DNA of 53,523 nt, taken from the IMG/VR virus record IMGVR_UViG_3300029319_000067, positions 1-53,523 of that record, one strand, 5' to 3'. Source of the DNA: a virus. This document shows, in pieces, positions 37,780 to 45,951 of this stretch; within the stretch, counting starts at the first letter, position 1; each line of letters starts with the position of its first letter. Position numbers and translations under genes: made by a program. Under the pieces are notes generated by a model. It was not told where the DNA came from, searched no databases, and saw only the letters and a program-made list of their open reading frames with translations.

Positions 37780-38054
37780 TATGGCAGAACTCCATAGACG
37801 TGGTTTTGTAAGACAAGGTGGTAGTCGGTCTCATCAACTGTTATGGTTTGCACTTGAGAGCGCTCGACCACCACCTCATCGAGAGAGTTAACGTCCAAAG
37901 AACAGTCTTCCGCAAGCGCAACTACCTCAACGACCTCATATGGGTCAGTGGGTGCTTGGTAATCCTCTGGCAAAACGAAGGTCGAATCTTCTTTCTTATC
38001 CTCCGCACGACGCTTTACCAGCAGGTGACGATTCAATGGTTTGAACTCTCTCAT
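37779..38054 (-). CDS. groES: GroES-like co-chaperonin
   Basis: 91 residues. F-K-P-L-N-R-H-L-L-V-K-R matches the GroES opening, a mobile-loop region (about 16-36) follows, and V-V-E-V-V-A-L is the next strand. The remainder is diverged as in phage gp31-type proteins. It would cap GroEL; the phage also encodes a GroEL at 19627-21201. ATGA overlap with the upstream gene. Confidence 0.85.
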   Translation of the reverse strand: MREFKPLNRHLLVKRRAEDKKEDSTFVLPEDYQAPTDPYEVVEVVALAEDCSLDVNSLDEVVVERSQVQTITVDETDYHLVLQNHVYGVLP

Positions 38055-38335
38055 TGCTGCGCTCCAGTGTCGTGGGGATTGGAACCAGCAAGAGTGTATA
38101 CCAAGTTCTCGTAGATTTCAGCCAGATCCTCAAAGTGAATCTGCTTTTCCAACATACGGTAGGCTTGCATAGCCAGGGAAATCTGATCCTTGTCTAGCCA
38201 GCCGTTCTCGATATAGTTCTTGCGTAGCTCCTTACGCTGCTCACGATAGGGTCGCATACAATCCTCAATAGCTGCAATAGCCTGAATGTACTCGGCAACA
38301 TGCATGTGGATATTATTCTTTACATCATTCGACAT
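38051..38335 (-). CDS. Hypothetical helical protein (GapR-like layout)
   Basis: 94 residues, all helical (I-E-D-C-M-R-P-Y-R-E-Q-R-K-E-L, then G-W-L-D-K-D-Q-I-S-L-A-M-Q). The size and E-Q-R-K-E-L helix followed by a G-W/D turn recall GapR/DUF2312-type DNA-binding proteins, but the match is weak. Start overlaps the glutaredoxin stop. Confidence 0.6.
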   Translation of the reverse strand: MSNDVKNNIHMHVAEYIQAIAAIEDCMRPYREQRKELRKNYIENGWLDKDQISLAMQAYRMLEKQIHFEDLAEIYENLVYTLAGSNPHDTGAQQ

Positions 38336-38586
38336 TACAAACTCCTTACTCTAGCATTCAAATCGGTGTAGCCACCGATAAAAGTCTCATGACCTTTCTC
38401 ATCAACTTCAAACACCAGGGGCACCGTCGCCCATTTGGTGTATTCTTTCAACTCTTGTAGTATATCACTGGATGGTTCAAGTGTCAAGTACTCGTGGTCG
38501 ATTTTTTTCTTTTCCAGTAACTTTTTTGCTTGGATGCAGTATGGGCAAGTTTTCGTGCCATAAACTTTAAATTTAATACTACTCAC
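38335..38586 (-). CDS. Glutaredoxin
   Basis: 83 residues from a GTG start with AGGAG five bases away. K-V-Y-G-T-K-T-C14-P-Y-C17 is the glutaredoxin active site, and A-T-V-P-L-V-F contains the cis-Pro. It probably reduces the phage RNR or host thiols. The start overlaps the upstream stop by eight bases, so the longer frame from 38697 is rejected. Confidence 0.88.
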   Translation of the reverse strand: MSSIKFKVYGTKTCPYCIQAKKLLEKKKIDHEYLTLEPSSDILQELKEYTKWATVPLVFEVDEKGHETFIGGYTDLNARVRSL

Positions 38587-39028
38587 CCTTGCTCCTGTTC
38601 TTGCGACCATCAGGTCGGACTTGTCCTTGTTTTGTTGCACCGTCTGGGTCAAACAATCTTTTGTTTTTACCCTTACTAGAATACAACATAAGTTCAAGAT
38701 ATTTAAGACCTTCTTTCTCTCTGTAGTAATGTTTTATTAGTTCAACCTTGCCATATGTCGGAGGTCGTTGTTTTGGTCTGCGACCACGACCTTTGTATGG
38801 TGGAGGTGGTGGGGGCTTATTAAGAATCGATACAACCTCGTCTAAATAAGCTGATTCGCCCATCAGATCCATGAGCGCTTGATCATATTTAATTTTAATC
38901 ATAATTGGGAACTTAGAAACAAACTCGCCTGCGCGGTGAAACCGGCAAGCGGTATAAATACCATCGTATTCTTTGTCGTCGTGCCAATACCAAGATGGCT
39001 TAATTGGAATGATTTGTACTTCTTTCAT
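38579..39028 (-). CDS. Hypothetical protein with proline-rich segment
   Basis: 149 residues starting MKEVQIIPIKPSWYWHDD. A run of six prolines at about 104-109 is followed by a basic stretch. AGGAGGT precedes the ATG. It leads the operon that runs to dnaE. No family recognised. Confidence 0.7.
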   Translation of the reverse strand: MKEVQIIPIKPSWYWHDDKEYDGIYTACRFHRAGEFVSKFPIMIKIKYDQALMDLMGESAYLDEVVSILNKPPPPPPYKGRGRRPKQRPPTYGKVELIKHYYREKEGLKYLELMLYSSKGKNKRLFDPDGATKQGQVRPDGRKNRSKGE

Positions 39029-39045
39029 GGTGACCTCCTGTCTGA

Positions 39046-39074
39046 ATTGTACCAAGAGGTCACCCACATGTCAA
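39046..39074 (-). promoter_or_regulatory. Sigma-70-like promoter
   Basis: Minus strand: TTGACA (39074-39069), 17-bp spacer, TACAAT (39051-39046). It drives 38579-39028 and probably the long operon through groES, thyX and the sugar genes. Confidence 0.8.
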
Positions 39075-39083
39075 GTATTATCT

Positions 39084-39494
39084 TTAGCCGATACCTAATG
39101 AGCCTGAGTAGTTTATACCCTTGCTGCCAGATAGCTGACTGTCAATGCCGGTAAGACCAGCGTAAACAGAGCCTGTGGTGGATGCACCAAGACCCGCGAG
39201 GAAGACTTGTCTCACTCTAAAATCGGCTTTAAAAGTTTCGCCATTGTTGATAACAATCTTGAAACCGTCGTCACCTACAACACCGGCTTGTGAAAAGCCT
39301 GCGAGCAGCGGAATGTTTGCGCTGGCAGTAGGCAAGTTATTTTGAATCATGATAAAGCTTGTGACCGCTGGAAAGTTGATTTCCGTAACTGCGGTATGTC
39401 TAACATGAATGCTTGATGATAAAAAGGGCTTAGCACTCATTTGGTATTGTCCAACTGAGCCTACCCCTGGTTTGTATTGATCTGGACCAGCCAT
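39084..39494 (-). CDS. Putative structural (head decoration-like) protein
   Basis: 136 residues: a Gly/Ser-rich beta protein (V-G-S-V-G-Q-Y-Q-M-S-A-K-P-F) with F-K-I-V-I-N-N-G-E-T-F-K-A-D-F-R and a Gly/Ser-rich end. I recall similar short beta proteins in T4-like marine phage particles. TAGGAG precedes the ATG. Second gene of a short late-type operon led by 39505-39795. Confidence 0.65.
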   Translation of the reverse strand: MAGPDQYKPGVGSVGQYQMSAKPFLSSSIHVRHTAVTEINFPAVTSFIMIQNNLPTASANIPLLAGFSQAGVVGDDGFKIVINNGETFKADFRVRQVFLAGLGASTTGSVYAGLTGIDSQLSGSKGINYSGSLGIG

Positions 39495-39504
39495 TTATTT
39501 ACTC

Positions 39505-39795
39505 CTAAGTATTTTTTAAAACTTCCCAAATAGCCACTCCGAGTGAGCCGATGACTCCTGATGCGCCTATCCACATAACCCTACTCATGCCATCCTTCCA
39601 GTTCTCCAACTCTTTTAAGCGAGTGTAGATACCCTGGTCTGGATTATAGATCGCTTCTTTGATCTTTGTAATATCATCTGCCATCTCCTCATTTTTTTCT
39701 TTGATGGTCATAATGGTATCCTCGATTCTCTGAAGAGACCCTTTCAACTCGGCAAATTCTACTGCCGTTGATACTTGGATATTTTCGTTTGGCAT
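39505..39795 (-). CDS. XhlA/holin-like coiled-coil membrane protein
   Basis: 96 residues. A coiled coil (about 12-45), A-I-Y-N-P-D-Q-G-I-Y-T-R-L and L-E-N-W-K-D-G-M precede one C-terminal membrane helix (about 74-91). The layout resembles XhlA-type proteins that help lysis. An exact late motif lies 24 bases before the ATG. It looks like the plus-strand membrane protein (5533-5817) in reverse order. Confidence 0.7.
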   Translation of the reverse strand: MPNENIQVSTAVEFAELKGSLQRIEDTIMTIKEKNEEMADDITKIKEAIYNPDQGIYTRLKELENWKDGMSRVMWIGASGVIGSLGVAIWEVLKNT

Positions 39796-39819
39796 AATTA
39801 TCCCTCGTAAGGTTCATGA

Positions 39820-39829
39820 ATAAATAGTT
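39820..39829 (-). promoter_or_regulatory. Late-promoter motif AACTATTTAT
   Basis: Exact AACTATTTAT on the minus strand directly after the RNR terminator, 24 bases before the ATG at 39795. Confidence 0.55.
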
Positions 39830-39832
39830 TGT

Positions 39833-39866
39833 AAAAAAAGAAAGGCAGGAGTATTAACCCCTGCCT
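39833..39866 (-). terminator. Rho-independent terminator after nrdJ
   Basis: Minus strand AGGCAGG-10-base loop-CCTGCCT, then TTCTTTTTTT. It ends the replication operon and is followed at once by a late motif, the same order as at 15477-15522. Confidence 0.8.
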
Positions 39867-39889
39867 CGCTAGACAAAACTTTATTTGTC

Positions 39890-41749
39890 CTATGTAACCT
39901 CGCAACCTCCTGCTCCGCAGGCGACTTCACCTGAGAGGTCAGTATTGTCATCTGCCTCAAAGACGTTTGTCAGGTCTACGTTAGCCAAGGACTGAAGCAT
40001 GACTTCATATGTTTCCTTGGAACAATCCTCAAAGGGAGCCTGTTTGTAATTTCCGCCTGCATAGGGGAGCACCGAGAGACCGTTATAAACATCGCGGTTC
40101 TCCCACATCCACTCTCCAACGTCTGCCCATTCGTGTTCACGAATGCTTACCGTGGCTGAGACATTGTGGGTATTCTGTCCCTTGCGGTGACCTTTCCTAA
40201 CCCATTCTTGGGAGATCTTCGCAACTCGTTTAAGCATGGACATGGCTGATTCTGTTCGATAGATTGCTCCGTCTGGTGCTTTTTGTGGAACAGATATGAC
40301 AGCAGTATCATGGGGTCGAAAGTACTCATCTTCTATTAACTCCTCGTGTGCCAGAGATAAGTAGGTGTATATTGCCTCATTCTTCCCAACTCGGAGACGA
40401 CGAATATAATAATCATTGTGCCAAGCATGGATACCACTAGAAGTCCCAAGGGTTAGAGACGTTGTGCCTGCTGGCTTAACACAAGTGGTTCTTGCAGCTT
40501 GTCTCACACCGATTAGTTCGGCTACCCTTTTATTTTCCTTTTTAACCTCATCGGCTGCTTTTGACATGTCTAACTTCAACACTGCACCAGATGCAATACC
40601 AGTCATCGAGACGCCAATGAGAGCGTCTTTCTCAGTGTTTCGACGCCATACGTCACGTAGATAGTGAAAGTCCGTGTAACCGGCTTGCAGGGTGCCAATA
40701 AACGCACCTGCGCGAACTCGGGCTTCGTATTCCTCTTGACTGTCAAGGTCAGAAGCATTTACTTCTGTTAGGTTACAAAACTGGTACGGTCTTAGGGCAA
40801 TCTCGCAACAAGGGTTCGTACCCCAGTCCTTGTCGTTAGACAGGTAGATCCCAGGCTCTCCCGAACCAGACTTCTCAATCCTCTCCCACAGTTTTAAAAA
40901 GTATTCTTTATCAACCTTGTGTCGAAGGATAACTGCTGAGTTGTTAGCTCTACCGCGTTGCGGGTTGGCTTCCCACCAACTACCAGCCTTTGAGGCAATC
41001 ATCTCATCATCATCGGCTGAGAACAAAGAGATAAGTGCTGCTCTACGAATACCACCCGCTAAAACTGCGTCAGCGATGTGACAGATCATATCGTGTACTT
41101 CAATGGGCTGAAGTTTATCACCGTCTTGTTTCTCACGGAGAATACCCTCGACCTTCACCAGACACTCCCGAAGGGGCTGTGGTCCTGGGGCTTTGCCACC
41201 AGAAGTGACAAGTCGTGCGCCCTTTGGACGAATGTCAGAGAAGTCGAAGCGAAGTTTTGATGTGCCCTTGAAGTAAGAATACACCAGAGCCTTTACTGCG
41301 TCAGCCCAGCCTTCAATGTTGTCGCTCACCAAAAAACGACGAGTGCGATTTTGGTTTGGCTTGCGAATCTCTGGTAGTTTCTCAACATGATGAGCCTGGA
41401 CAGAGAAGCCCACACCCGTGCCGCCCAAAAGTAAGAACATGCACTCACCAAATGAGTCCGCATGGTCAATAGGCATGTAAGCACAGTTGTAAATGCGATT
41501 TGGGGCTACTTCGATAGACTTACCACCAAACTGCATAGAGCGCATGGATGGTAAAACTTTTTTTGTAAAAACAAAGTCTTTGTAAACTTTTTCGATTTCG
41601 TCCGCTAGTTGGGGATATTTTTTCATATGCATACGCATATTTCTATCGCACAGTTCTTCCCAGGTCTCTCTGCGCTGTTTCTCGGGCAAATATTTTGCAT
41701 ATTTCATGTGGACGGTGATGTCCGAGAGTATCTTTGATGCTAGTTCCAT
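39890..41749 (-). CDS. nrdJ: Class II (B12-dependent) monomeric ribonucleotide reductase
   Basis: 619 residues, shorter than the 739-residue Lactobacillus enzyme. Its cysteines keep the RTPR spacing: C89 and C325 as the redox pair, radical C314 in N-P-C-C-E, E316, and C611/C616 near the C-terminus. It makes deoxynucleoside triphosphates without oxygen or a separate small subunit, but needs cobalamin. The stop/start overlap with dnaB (TAATG at 41749) shows a shared operon. Confidence 0.95.
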   Translation of the reverse strand: MELASKILSDITVHMKYAKYLPEKQRRETWEELCDRNMRMHMKKYPQLADEIEKVYKDFVFTKKVLPSMRSMQFGGKSIEVAPNRIYNCAYMPIDHADSFGECMFLLLGGTGVGFSVQAHHVEKLPEIRKPNQNRTRRFLVSDNIEGWADAVKALVYSYFKGTSKLRFDFSDIRPKGARLVTSGGKAPGPQPLRECLVKVEGILREKQDGDKLQPIEVHDMICHIADAVLAGGIRRAALISLFSADDDEMIASKAGSWWEANPQRGRANNSAVILRHKVDKEYFLKLWERIEKSGSGEPGIYLSNDKDWGTNPCCEIALRPYQFCNLTEVNASDLDSQEEYEARVRAGAFIGTLQAGYTDFHYLRDVWRRNTEKDALIGVSMTGIASGAVLKLDMSKAADEVKKENKRVAELIGVRQAARTTCVKPAGTTSLTLGTSSGIHAWHNDYYIRRLRVGKNEAIYTYLSLAHEELIEDEYFRPHDTAVISVPQKAPDGAIYRTESAMSMLKRVAKISQEWVRKGHRKGQNTHNVSATVSIREHEWADVGEWMWENRDVYNGLSVLPYAGGNYKQAPFEDCSKETYEVMLQSLANVDLTNVFEADDNTDLSGEVACGAGGCEVT

Positions 41750-43125
41750 TAAGTCTTTCCTCCGTTTCTGAACTTTTTATATTTCTCTTGCAACGACTCT
41801 TGCTGTTTCTTTGCAGCGTTGTCATTAATTTCTTCTGCTGTTTCGCCTGTCGAGGGAAGAACATCAATCTTAATATTGCTCGTATCCATGAAAATAGGGT
41901 AAACGATACCATCAGGTCCGTTCCTGTTTTTTGCTACAAAGATACGTCCTGTGTTATTATTCTTGTCTGTAATGGTTCTGGATAGAGTGAAGATGAGGTC
42001 CGCTACAAAACATTTGTTGAATGCTTCGCTAATTGATTCCATCGTAACCACTTCTGCGTTTAACCCGCTGCGGTTAGTTTGGCTTGCTGTCCAGACGGGA
42101 CACTCAAACTCTTGTGCCATTCCCCGAAGGTCTTCATAAATAGTCTCTAATTCGATGCGTTTCTCCTTGTAAGAAGAAATAGGTTGCAAAAGATCGCCAT
42201 AATCGACGCAAATTAAGTCAGGTTCAAAACCAGAGCGTCTCAGCTTTTCTAGATGCTGTTTAAGCTTATTTACATTGGCTGACTTGGTGGGGTACTCTTT
42301 TACGATAAGCTTACCCTCAAGGTCTTTCACTTGGTCGTAAATTAAATCTTTAAATGAATGCAAGTCTTGCAACTTTACTGACGTGATGCAACTGTCGAAG
42401 CGGCTGGCTACAACAGTGTCCTGAAGCTCAAGTGTGTAGTAAACTACATTCTTTCCCTCTTTAATCGCCTGTGAACCGAGGTGGACTAAAGCCATGGACT
42501 TACCTGCGCCTGTTGGGGCAATAACAACACCCAACTCTCCGCGACCTAAACCACCCTTTGTAATATCATCGACAATCTTCCAACCAGTTGTCATGGGATT
42601 GCGCGATCGTTTCAAGAAGCGCTCTTCAAAATCAAGAAGATAATCATAACCGTGATTATTATCCAGTCCGAGCTTCATGGCTTTTTCGATCACTTCAGAG
42701 ATTTGATCGAACGAGGAAGTTTTAAGAAGCCCAACTGACTTCATGATTGCTTCTTTTAGTTTTTGTTTCTTGCAGAAGTCGAGCGCTGTGACTTTAACAT
42801 ACTCCTCGTCCTCGACCTGACTGGTGGTTACAATGCGTGCAAAGTAATCTTTTACTTGTTTTTGTAGAACCTCAGACTCTTCCTCCATCTCGGTCTTGAT
42901 GACAGAAGCCATAATATCGATCGACGGGTGCTTGTCAAACCTCTCTCGATAGTCAGCCAACCTTTCGTAAAAGATCCTCAAGTATTTTACTTCCAAGAAA
43001 TAAGGATCAAATACATCCGACATCTGGTCGAAGAAAGACCTGTCGTAAAACATACTCTGTACTAACTTCTCTTGGAAACTTTTACCGAACTTTGATAATG
43101 TCTCGTTCTCGTAATCTAGTTTCAT
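41749..43125 (-). CDS. dnaB: DnaB-type replicative helicase
   Basis: 458 residues. The N-terminal helical domain is typical, and I-A-P-T-G-A-G-K-S at about 205-213 is the Walker A motif. The RecA-like core continues with V-V-Y-Y-T-L-E-L-Q, D-L-I-C-V-D-Y-G-D-L-L and V-W-T-A-S-Q-T-N-R. It forms a hexamer that unwinds the fork, like T4 gp41. The ribosome site is GGAGAACAA. A promoter overlaps the preceding gene. Confidence 0.95.
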   Translation of the reverse strand: MKLDYENETLSKFGKSFQEKLVQSMFYDRSFFDQMSDVFDPYFLEVKYLRIFYERLADYRERFDKHPSIDIMASVIKTEMEEESEVLQKQVKDYFARIVTTSQVEDEEYVKVTALDFCKKQKLKEAIMKSVGLLKTSSFDQISEVIEKAMKLGLDNNHGYDYLLDFEERFLKRSRNPMTTGWKIVDDITKGGLGRGELGVVIAPTGAGKSMALVHLGSQAIKEGKNVVYYTLELQDTVVASRFDSCITSVKLQDLHSFKDLIYDQVKDLEGKLIVKEYPTKSANVNKLKQHLEKLRRSGFEPDLICVDYGDLLQPISSYKEKRIELETIYEDLRGMAQEFECPVWTASQTNRSGLNAEVVTMESISEAFNKCFVADLIFTLSRTITDKNNNTGRIFVAKNRNGPDGIVYPIFMDTSNIKIDVLPSTGETAEEINDNAAKKQQESLQEKYKKFRNGGKT

Positions 43126-43144
43126 TTGTTCTCCTGTTTGCGGT

Positions 43145-43173
43145 AGTGTAGCACAGTGTTAGCCCTTTTGCAA
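43145..43173 (-). promoter_or_regulatory. Weak sigma-70-like promoter before dnaB
   Basis: Minus strand: TTGCAA (43173-43168), 17-bp spacer, TACACT (43150-43145). It overlaps the FEN gene's end. Weaker hexamers than the others. Confidence 0.5.
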
Positions 43174-44112
43174 GGAGATGTTTCTGAAAGTACCCCAGAG
43201 GGTCGAAAAGTTATAGTTGCCGAAGCCATCCTGAGTCATCATCTTGTCAATCTCCATTTGATTGAAGTCTTGACAACACTCACGGAGTGTCCAATCAATC
43301 TTTGCCTTTGTCCTGCTGGAAATGGCTGGGGAGTATAGCTGCATCAGTTTATAGTTTTCTGACACTAGGTCTTTATACTCTATAATACTAGAAAATATTT
43401 TTGCTTTGTTTTCGGCGTTTTCGCAAACTTGCACAAGTTCGTTCAGGAATACATCGCGATCCTCTTTCAATATAGGGAAACGCTTTGCTACGGTTTTGAG
43501 TCCTGCCCGTGGCACCCCATCCAAGTTGTCTGACTTATCACCCACAATGGCTCGGGCGAGTGCAAAGTTTCTTGGATGAATAGAAAAGTCATCCAAAATA
43601 ACTTGCTTCGTTACAGCTTTGTCTTGAATAGGTCGGTAAACGACAGTTTTGTCGTCACAGAGTTGGAAAAAGTCTTTGTCTGACGAGACGATGACTTTTT
43701 CTACATCAGGAAAGCGAGATACGATGTAACCTACAAGGTCATCTGCTTCCACGTTCTCTGAAACAAGTTGTGCCACGGGCATCTCATTCAAATATTCGAC
43801 AAGCCTACCCATTTGCCAGATACGATTGTTTAGTTGTTGGTTGTCTGTCATAAACGTGTTGGGGCGGTTAAACCGGATAGGCTTGCGTCCTTCTTTATAG
43901 TTTTTATTTTGAGTCCTCCGTTTAAGAGAACCTCCTTCACCGTCCCATACGACCACAACAAAATCTGGCTTGATGATCCGACACTGTTTCTGCAAAGATT
44001 TAAGAAATCCCTTACATCCACCAATGGGCTCACCATTAGATGATAATGATGGGTCTACGACATAGTTGCGTAGAAAAGAATTGTTACCGTCCACTATCAT
44101 CATTCGATTCAT
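43159..44112 (-). CDS. FEN/5'-3' exonuclease (RNase H-like)
   Basis: 317 residues. M-M-I-V-D-G-N-N, V-V-W-D-G-E-G, E-A-D-D-L-V-G, S-S-D-K-D-F and G-D-K-S-D-N are the carboxylate clusters of flap endonucleases. It would remove RNA primers and flaps; the PolA-type gene (47604-48788) lacks this domain, so the two may work together. TTGGAGAC precedes the ATG at 44112, preferred to the upstream 44133. Confidence 0.93.
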   Translation of the reverse strand: MNRMMIVDGNNSFLRNYVVDPSLSSNGEPIGGCKGFLKSLQKQCRIIKPDFVVVVWDGEGGSLKRRTQNKNYKEGRKPIRFNRPNTFMTDNQQLNNRIWQMGRLVEYLNEMPVAQLVSENVEADDLVGYIVSRFPDVEKVIVSSDKDFFQLCDDKTVVYRPIQDKAVTKQVILDDFSIHPRNFALARAIVGDKSDNLDGVPRAGLKTVAKRFPILKEDRDVFLNELVQVCENAENKAKIFSSIIEYKDLVSENYKLMQLYSPAISSRTKAKIDWTLRECCQDFNQMEIDKMMTQDGFGNYNFSTLWGTFRNISLQKG

Positions 44113-44326
44113 AGTTGTCTCCAATAAAATCACTTAGACTACCCAAAAACCATTTCTGAAAGTAGTCTTCATCCCAGGAATCAAGTTGGTTCATAAACAT
44201 GAACCATTTTTTAAACTGCTCTGATACCTTTACAGCCACATCAACTGAGCCGTCATTATTCTTACGCAAAGTCTTTACTGTTATGCCGAAACTCTCCTGC
44301 TGTTCCTCTGACGTTTCTAACTTCAT
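44084..44326 (-). CDS. Hypothetical small protein
   Basis: 80 residues starting MKLETSEEQQESFG. V-D-V-A-V-K-V and F-K-K-W-F-M-F-M-N-Q-L show a beta-alpha pattern. GGAG lies nine bases upstream of ATG 44326. It overlaps both neighbours, by 65 bases with the deaminase. No family recognised. Confidence 0.65.
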   Translation of the reverse strand: MKLETSEEQQESFGITVKTLRKNNDGSVDVAVKVSEQFKKWFMFMNQLDSWDEDYFQKWFLGSLSDFIGDNYESNDDSGR

Positions 44327-44717
44327 AAGTGTCTTCTCCAGTGGTGTAAAAAACTTTGCGGACCCCCACAAAGTTCAAAACTTGATGACACATACAGCAA
44401 GGTTTTGACATACGAAACTTATCATAGTTGTTGATACGAACAACGAACAGAGAAGCTCCTCGGGTATTTTTCTCTGACACTCCGAGTACCGCTGAAATCT
44501 CAGCGTGTTGGGTTGCATGACCAATATTGTGGTCTCGGAAGCGTTGCCCAAAAGCAGAGTAGCATCCTTTATTAAACCCAACGGATACAACGGATCCGCC
44601 TTTGACTAAAACAGCACCGTGACGTAGTTTGCCATAGGTGCTTTCTTTTGCCATGCGTCGTGCCAACTCAAAGTAACGTTGCACACGCTTACTAGCCTTG
44701 CTTATCTTTTGTGCCAT
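44262..44717 (-). CDS. Zinc-dependent cytidine/deoxycytidylate deaminase-like protein
   Basis: 151 residues. H71-A-E73 and P-C107-C-M-C110 are the zinc and catalytic residues of the CDA/dCMP deaminase family. It would feed dUMP to ThyX if dCMP is the substrate, but a base-editing role cannot be excluded. GTGGAG six bases before ATG 44717 fixes the start. A hairpin-like inverted repeat overlaps its promoter. Confidence 0.85.
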   Translation of the reverse strand: MAQKISKASKRVQRYFELARRMAKESTYGKLRHGAVLVKGGSVVSVGFNKGCYSAFGQRFRDHNIGHATQHAEISAVLGVSEKNTRGASLFVVRINNYDKFRMSKPCCMCHQVLNFVGVRKVFYTTGEDTYEVRNVRGTAGEFRHNSKDFA

Positions 44718-44728
44718 TACAGACTCCA

Positions 44729-44765
44729 CGGGAGAGTAGAATATTATTTATACACCACTCTCCCG
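44729..44765. promoter_or_regulatory. Promoter within a 9-bp inverted repeat
   Basis: CGGGAGAGT (44729-44737) and ACTCTCCCG (44757-44765) form a perfect inverted repeat with a 19-base spacer. The minus-strand -10 TATAAA (44752-44747) lies in the spacer, and TTGACT (44775-44770) is 17 bases upstream. The arrangement looks like an operator gripping the promoter. Confidence 0.6.
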
Positions 44766-44778
44766 CGAAAGTCAAGTA

Positions 44779-45903
44779 TTATTCTTGGTCTACATCATAA
44801 AAGTGTGAGGCGTCTCCAGTTTGTTCATCAAACTTTTGAATGACCTCGCGATCCATAATCTTTAAGATTTGATTACGAAACTTTTCTTCTTGTAGAAAAT
44901 CTAGCCATTTGGAGCCCTGGAACTTTTGTTCACTGCCATCATCGTGGACGAGAGTGTACCAAGCTCCACCGGACCTAATCTGTTCTGAACCCTTAATAGC
45001 TTCTAACCAACTCTCCTCATCGAGAATGCGAGGGTTTTTATCTCCCCAGACAATCTGGAAAGTACAGTTTCTACCCTCTGTGCCAAAGCGAGACTTCTCT
45101 AGCTTTGCTTTTACTTCTGAGCCGATGCGGAAACCTGCGTCGTTTTCAATAAAAGATTTTTTAGCTTTCCTCTTTGTTAGCCAGATGCGAAGAGAATATG
45201 AGTACGCAAGTGCCTTACCACCAGGGGTAAAGTATGGCGTGGTCATAGCCTCTGCCACATTCATAGTAATGTTGGTCTTTAACTGGTTGAGAACCAACAA
45301 TACAGAGTTGCTATTCGCAATAGGAACAGTCAGCTTTGACAAGCCCTTTGATAGAATACGTGGCTTTACTGCCATCGATGACTGAGGGTTGAAGTCACCT
45401 TCAAGGTCAGAGATGGACGGTGTAAATGCCAACGAGTCCCAAACAAAAAGATATTTATCGTCTGTCTGGTTCAACAGTTGTTCGATGGTCTCCAGAACCA
45501 TCTCAACCGAGGCTGCTTGTGCATAGATTAAGTTGGACAGATCACAACCCGCATTCTCTAGAAAACTAGGGTCGATAGCTGACTCGGAGTCAAAATAAAC
45601 TACAGAGAAGCCCTGCTTCTGTGCGTTTGCTGCAACCTGTGCAGCCATGTAAGACTTACCGGATGACTCCATACCGGCAATCTCTGTGATGCGACCAACC
45701 GGAATACCGGCTAGTTTTCCCCGGCAGATAATGGAGTCAAGCCAGCGTGAGCCAGTTGGAATCCATTCTGTGACTTCTGTGGGGTTTTCCTTGGTCAGGT
45801 TATAAGCCACTTCCATACCAGCGCCCTTGTTAATAAGAGCTAACTTATCTTTTATGGAAAGCTTGCCTGCCTTGGATTTTTCTTTTGCCTTTGTTCTTGG
45901 CAT
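44779..45903 (-). CDS. recA: RecA/UvsX recombinase
   Basis: 374 residues from ATG 45903 (AGGAGTGATA upstream). Walker A G-M-E-S-S-G-K-S is at 77-84, Y-F-D-S-E-S and V-W-D-S-L follow, and V-L-N-Q-L is the L2-proximal strand. It would drive strand exchange in repair and recombination-dependent replication, with the gp32-like SSB upstream. A hairpin lies between the two genes. Confidence 0.95.
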   Translation of the reverse strand: MPRTKAKEKSKAGKLSIKDKLALINKGAGMEVAYNLTKENPTEVTEWIPTGSRWLDSIICRGKLAGIPVGRITEIAGMESSGKSYMAAQVAANAQKQGFSVVYFDSESAIDPSFLENAGCDLSNLIYAQAASVEMVLETIEQLLNQTDDKYLFVWDSLAFTPSISDLEGDFNPQSSMAVKPRILSKGLSKLTVPIANSNSVLLVLNQLKTNITMNVAEAMTTPYFTPGGKALAYSYSLRIWLTKRKAKKSFIENDAGFRIGSEVKAKLEKSRFGTEGRNCTFQIVWGDKNPRILDEESWLEAIKGSEQIRSGGAWYTLVHDDGSEQKFQGSKWLDFLQEEKFRNQILKIMDREVIQKFDEQTGDASHFYDVDQE

Positions 45904-45914
45904 TATCACTCCTG

Positions 45915-45944
45915 TTAAAGAAGACGGGGGGCATGAGCCCCCCG
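45915..45944 (-). terminator. GC-rich hairpin between ssb and recA
   Basis: Minus strand CGGGGGGC-TCAT-GCCCCCCG, then TCTTCTTT. A strong 8-bp stem with a poor U-tract, so it may attenuate recA relative to the abundant SSB rather than end transcription. Confidence 0.65.
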
Positions 45945-45951
45945 CCTAGTG

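Noticed and set aside
44741-44752. T4 late promoter TATAAATA before the deaminase
   Set aside because: It is the -10 of a TTGACT-N17-TATAAA promoter, and no other TATAAATA is placed similarly.
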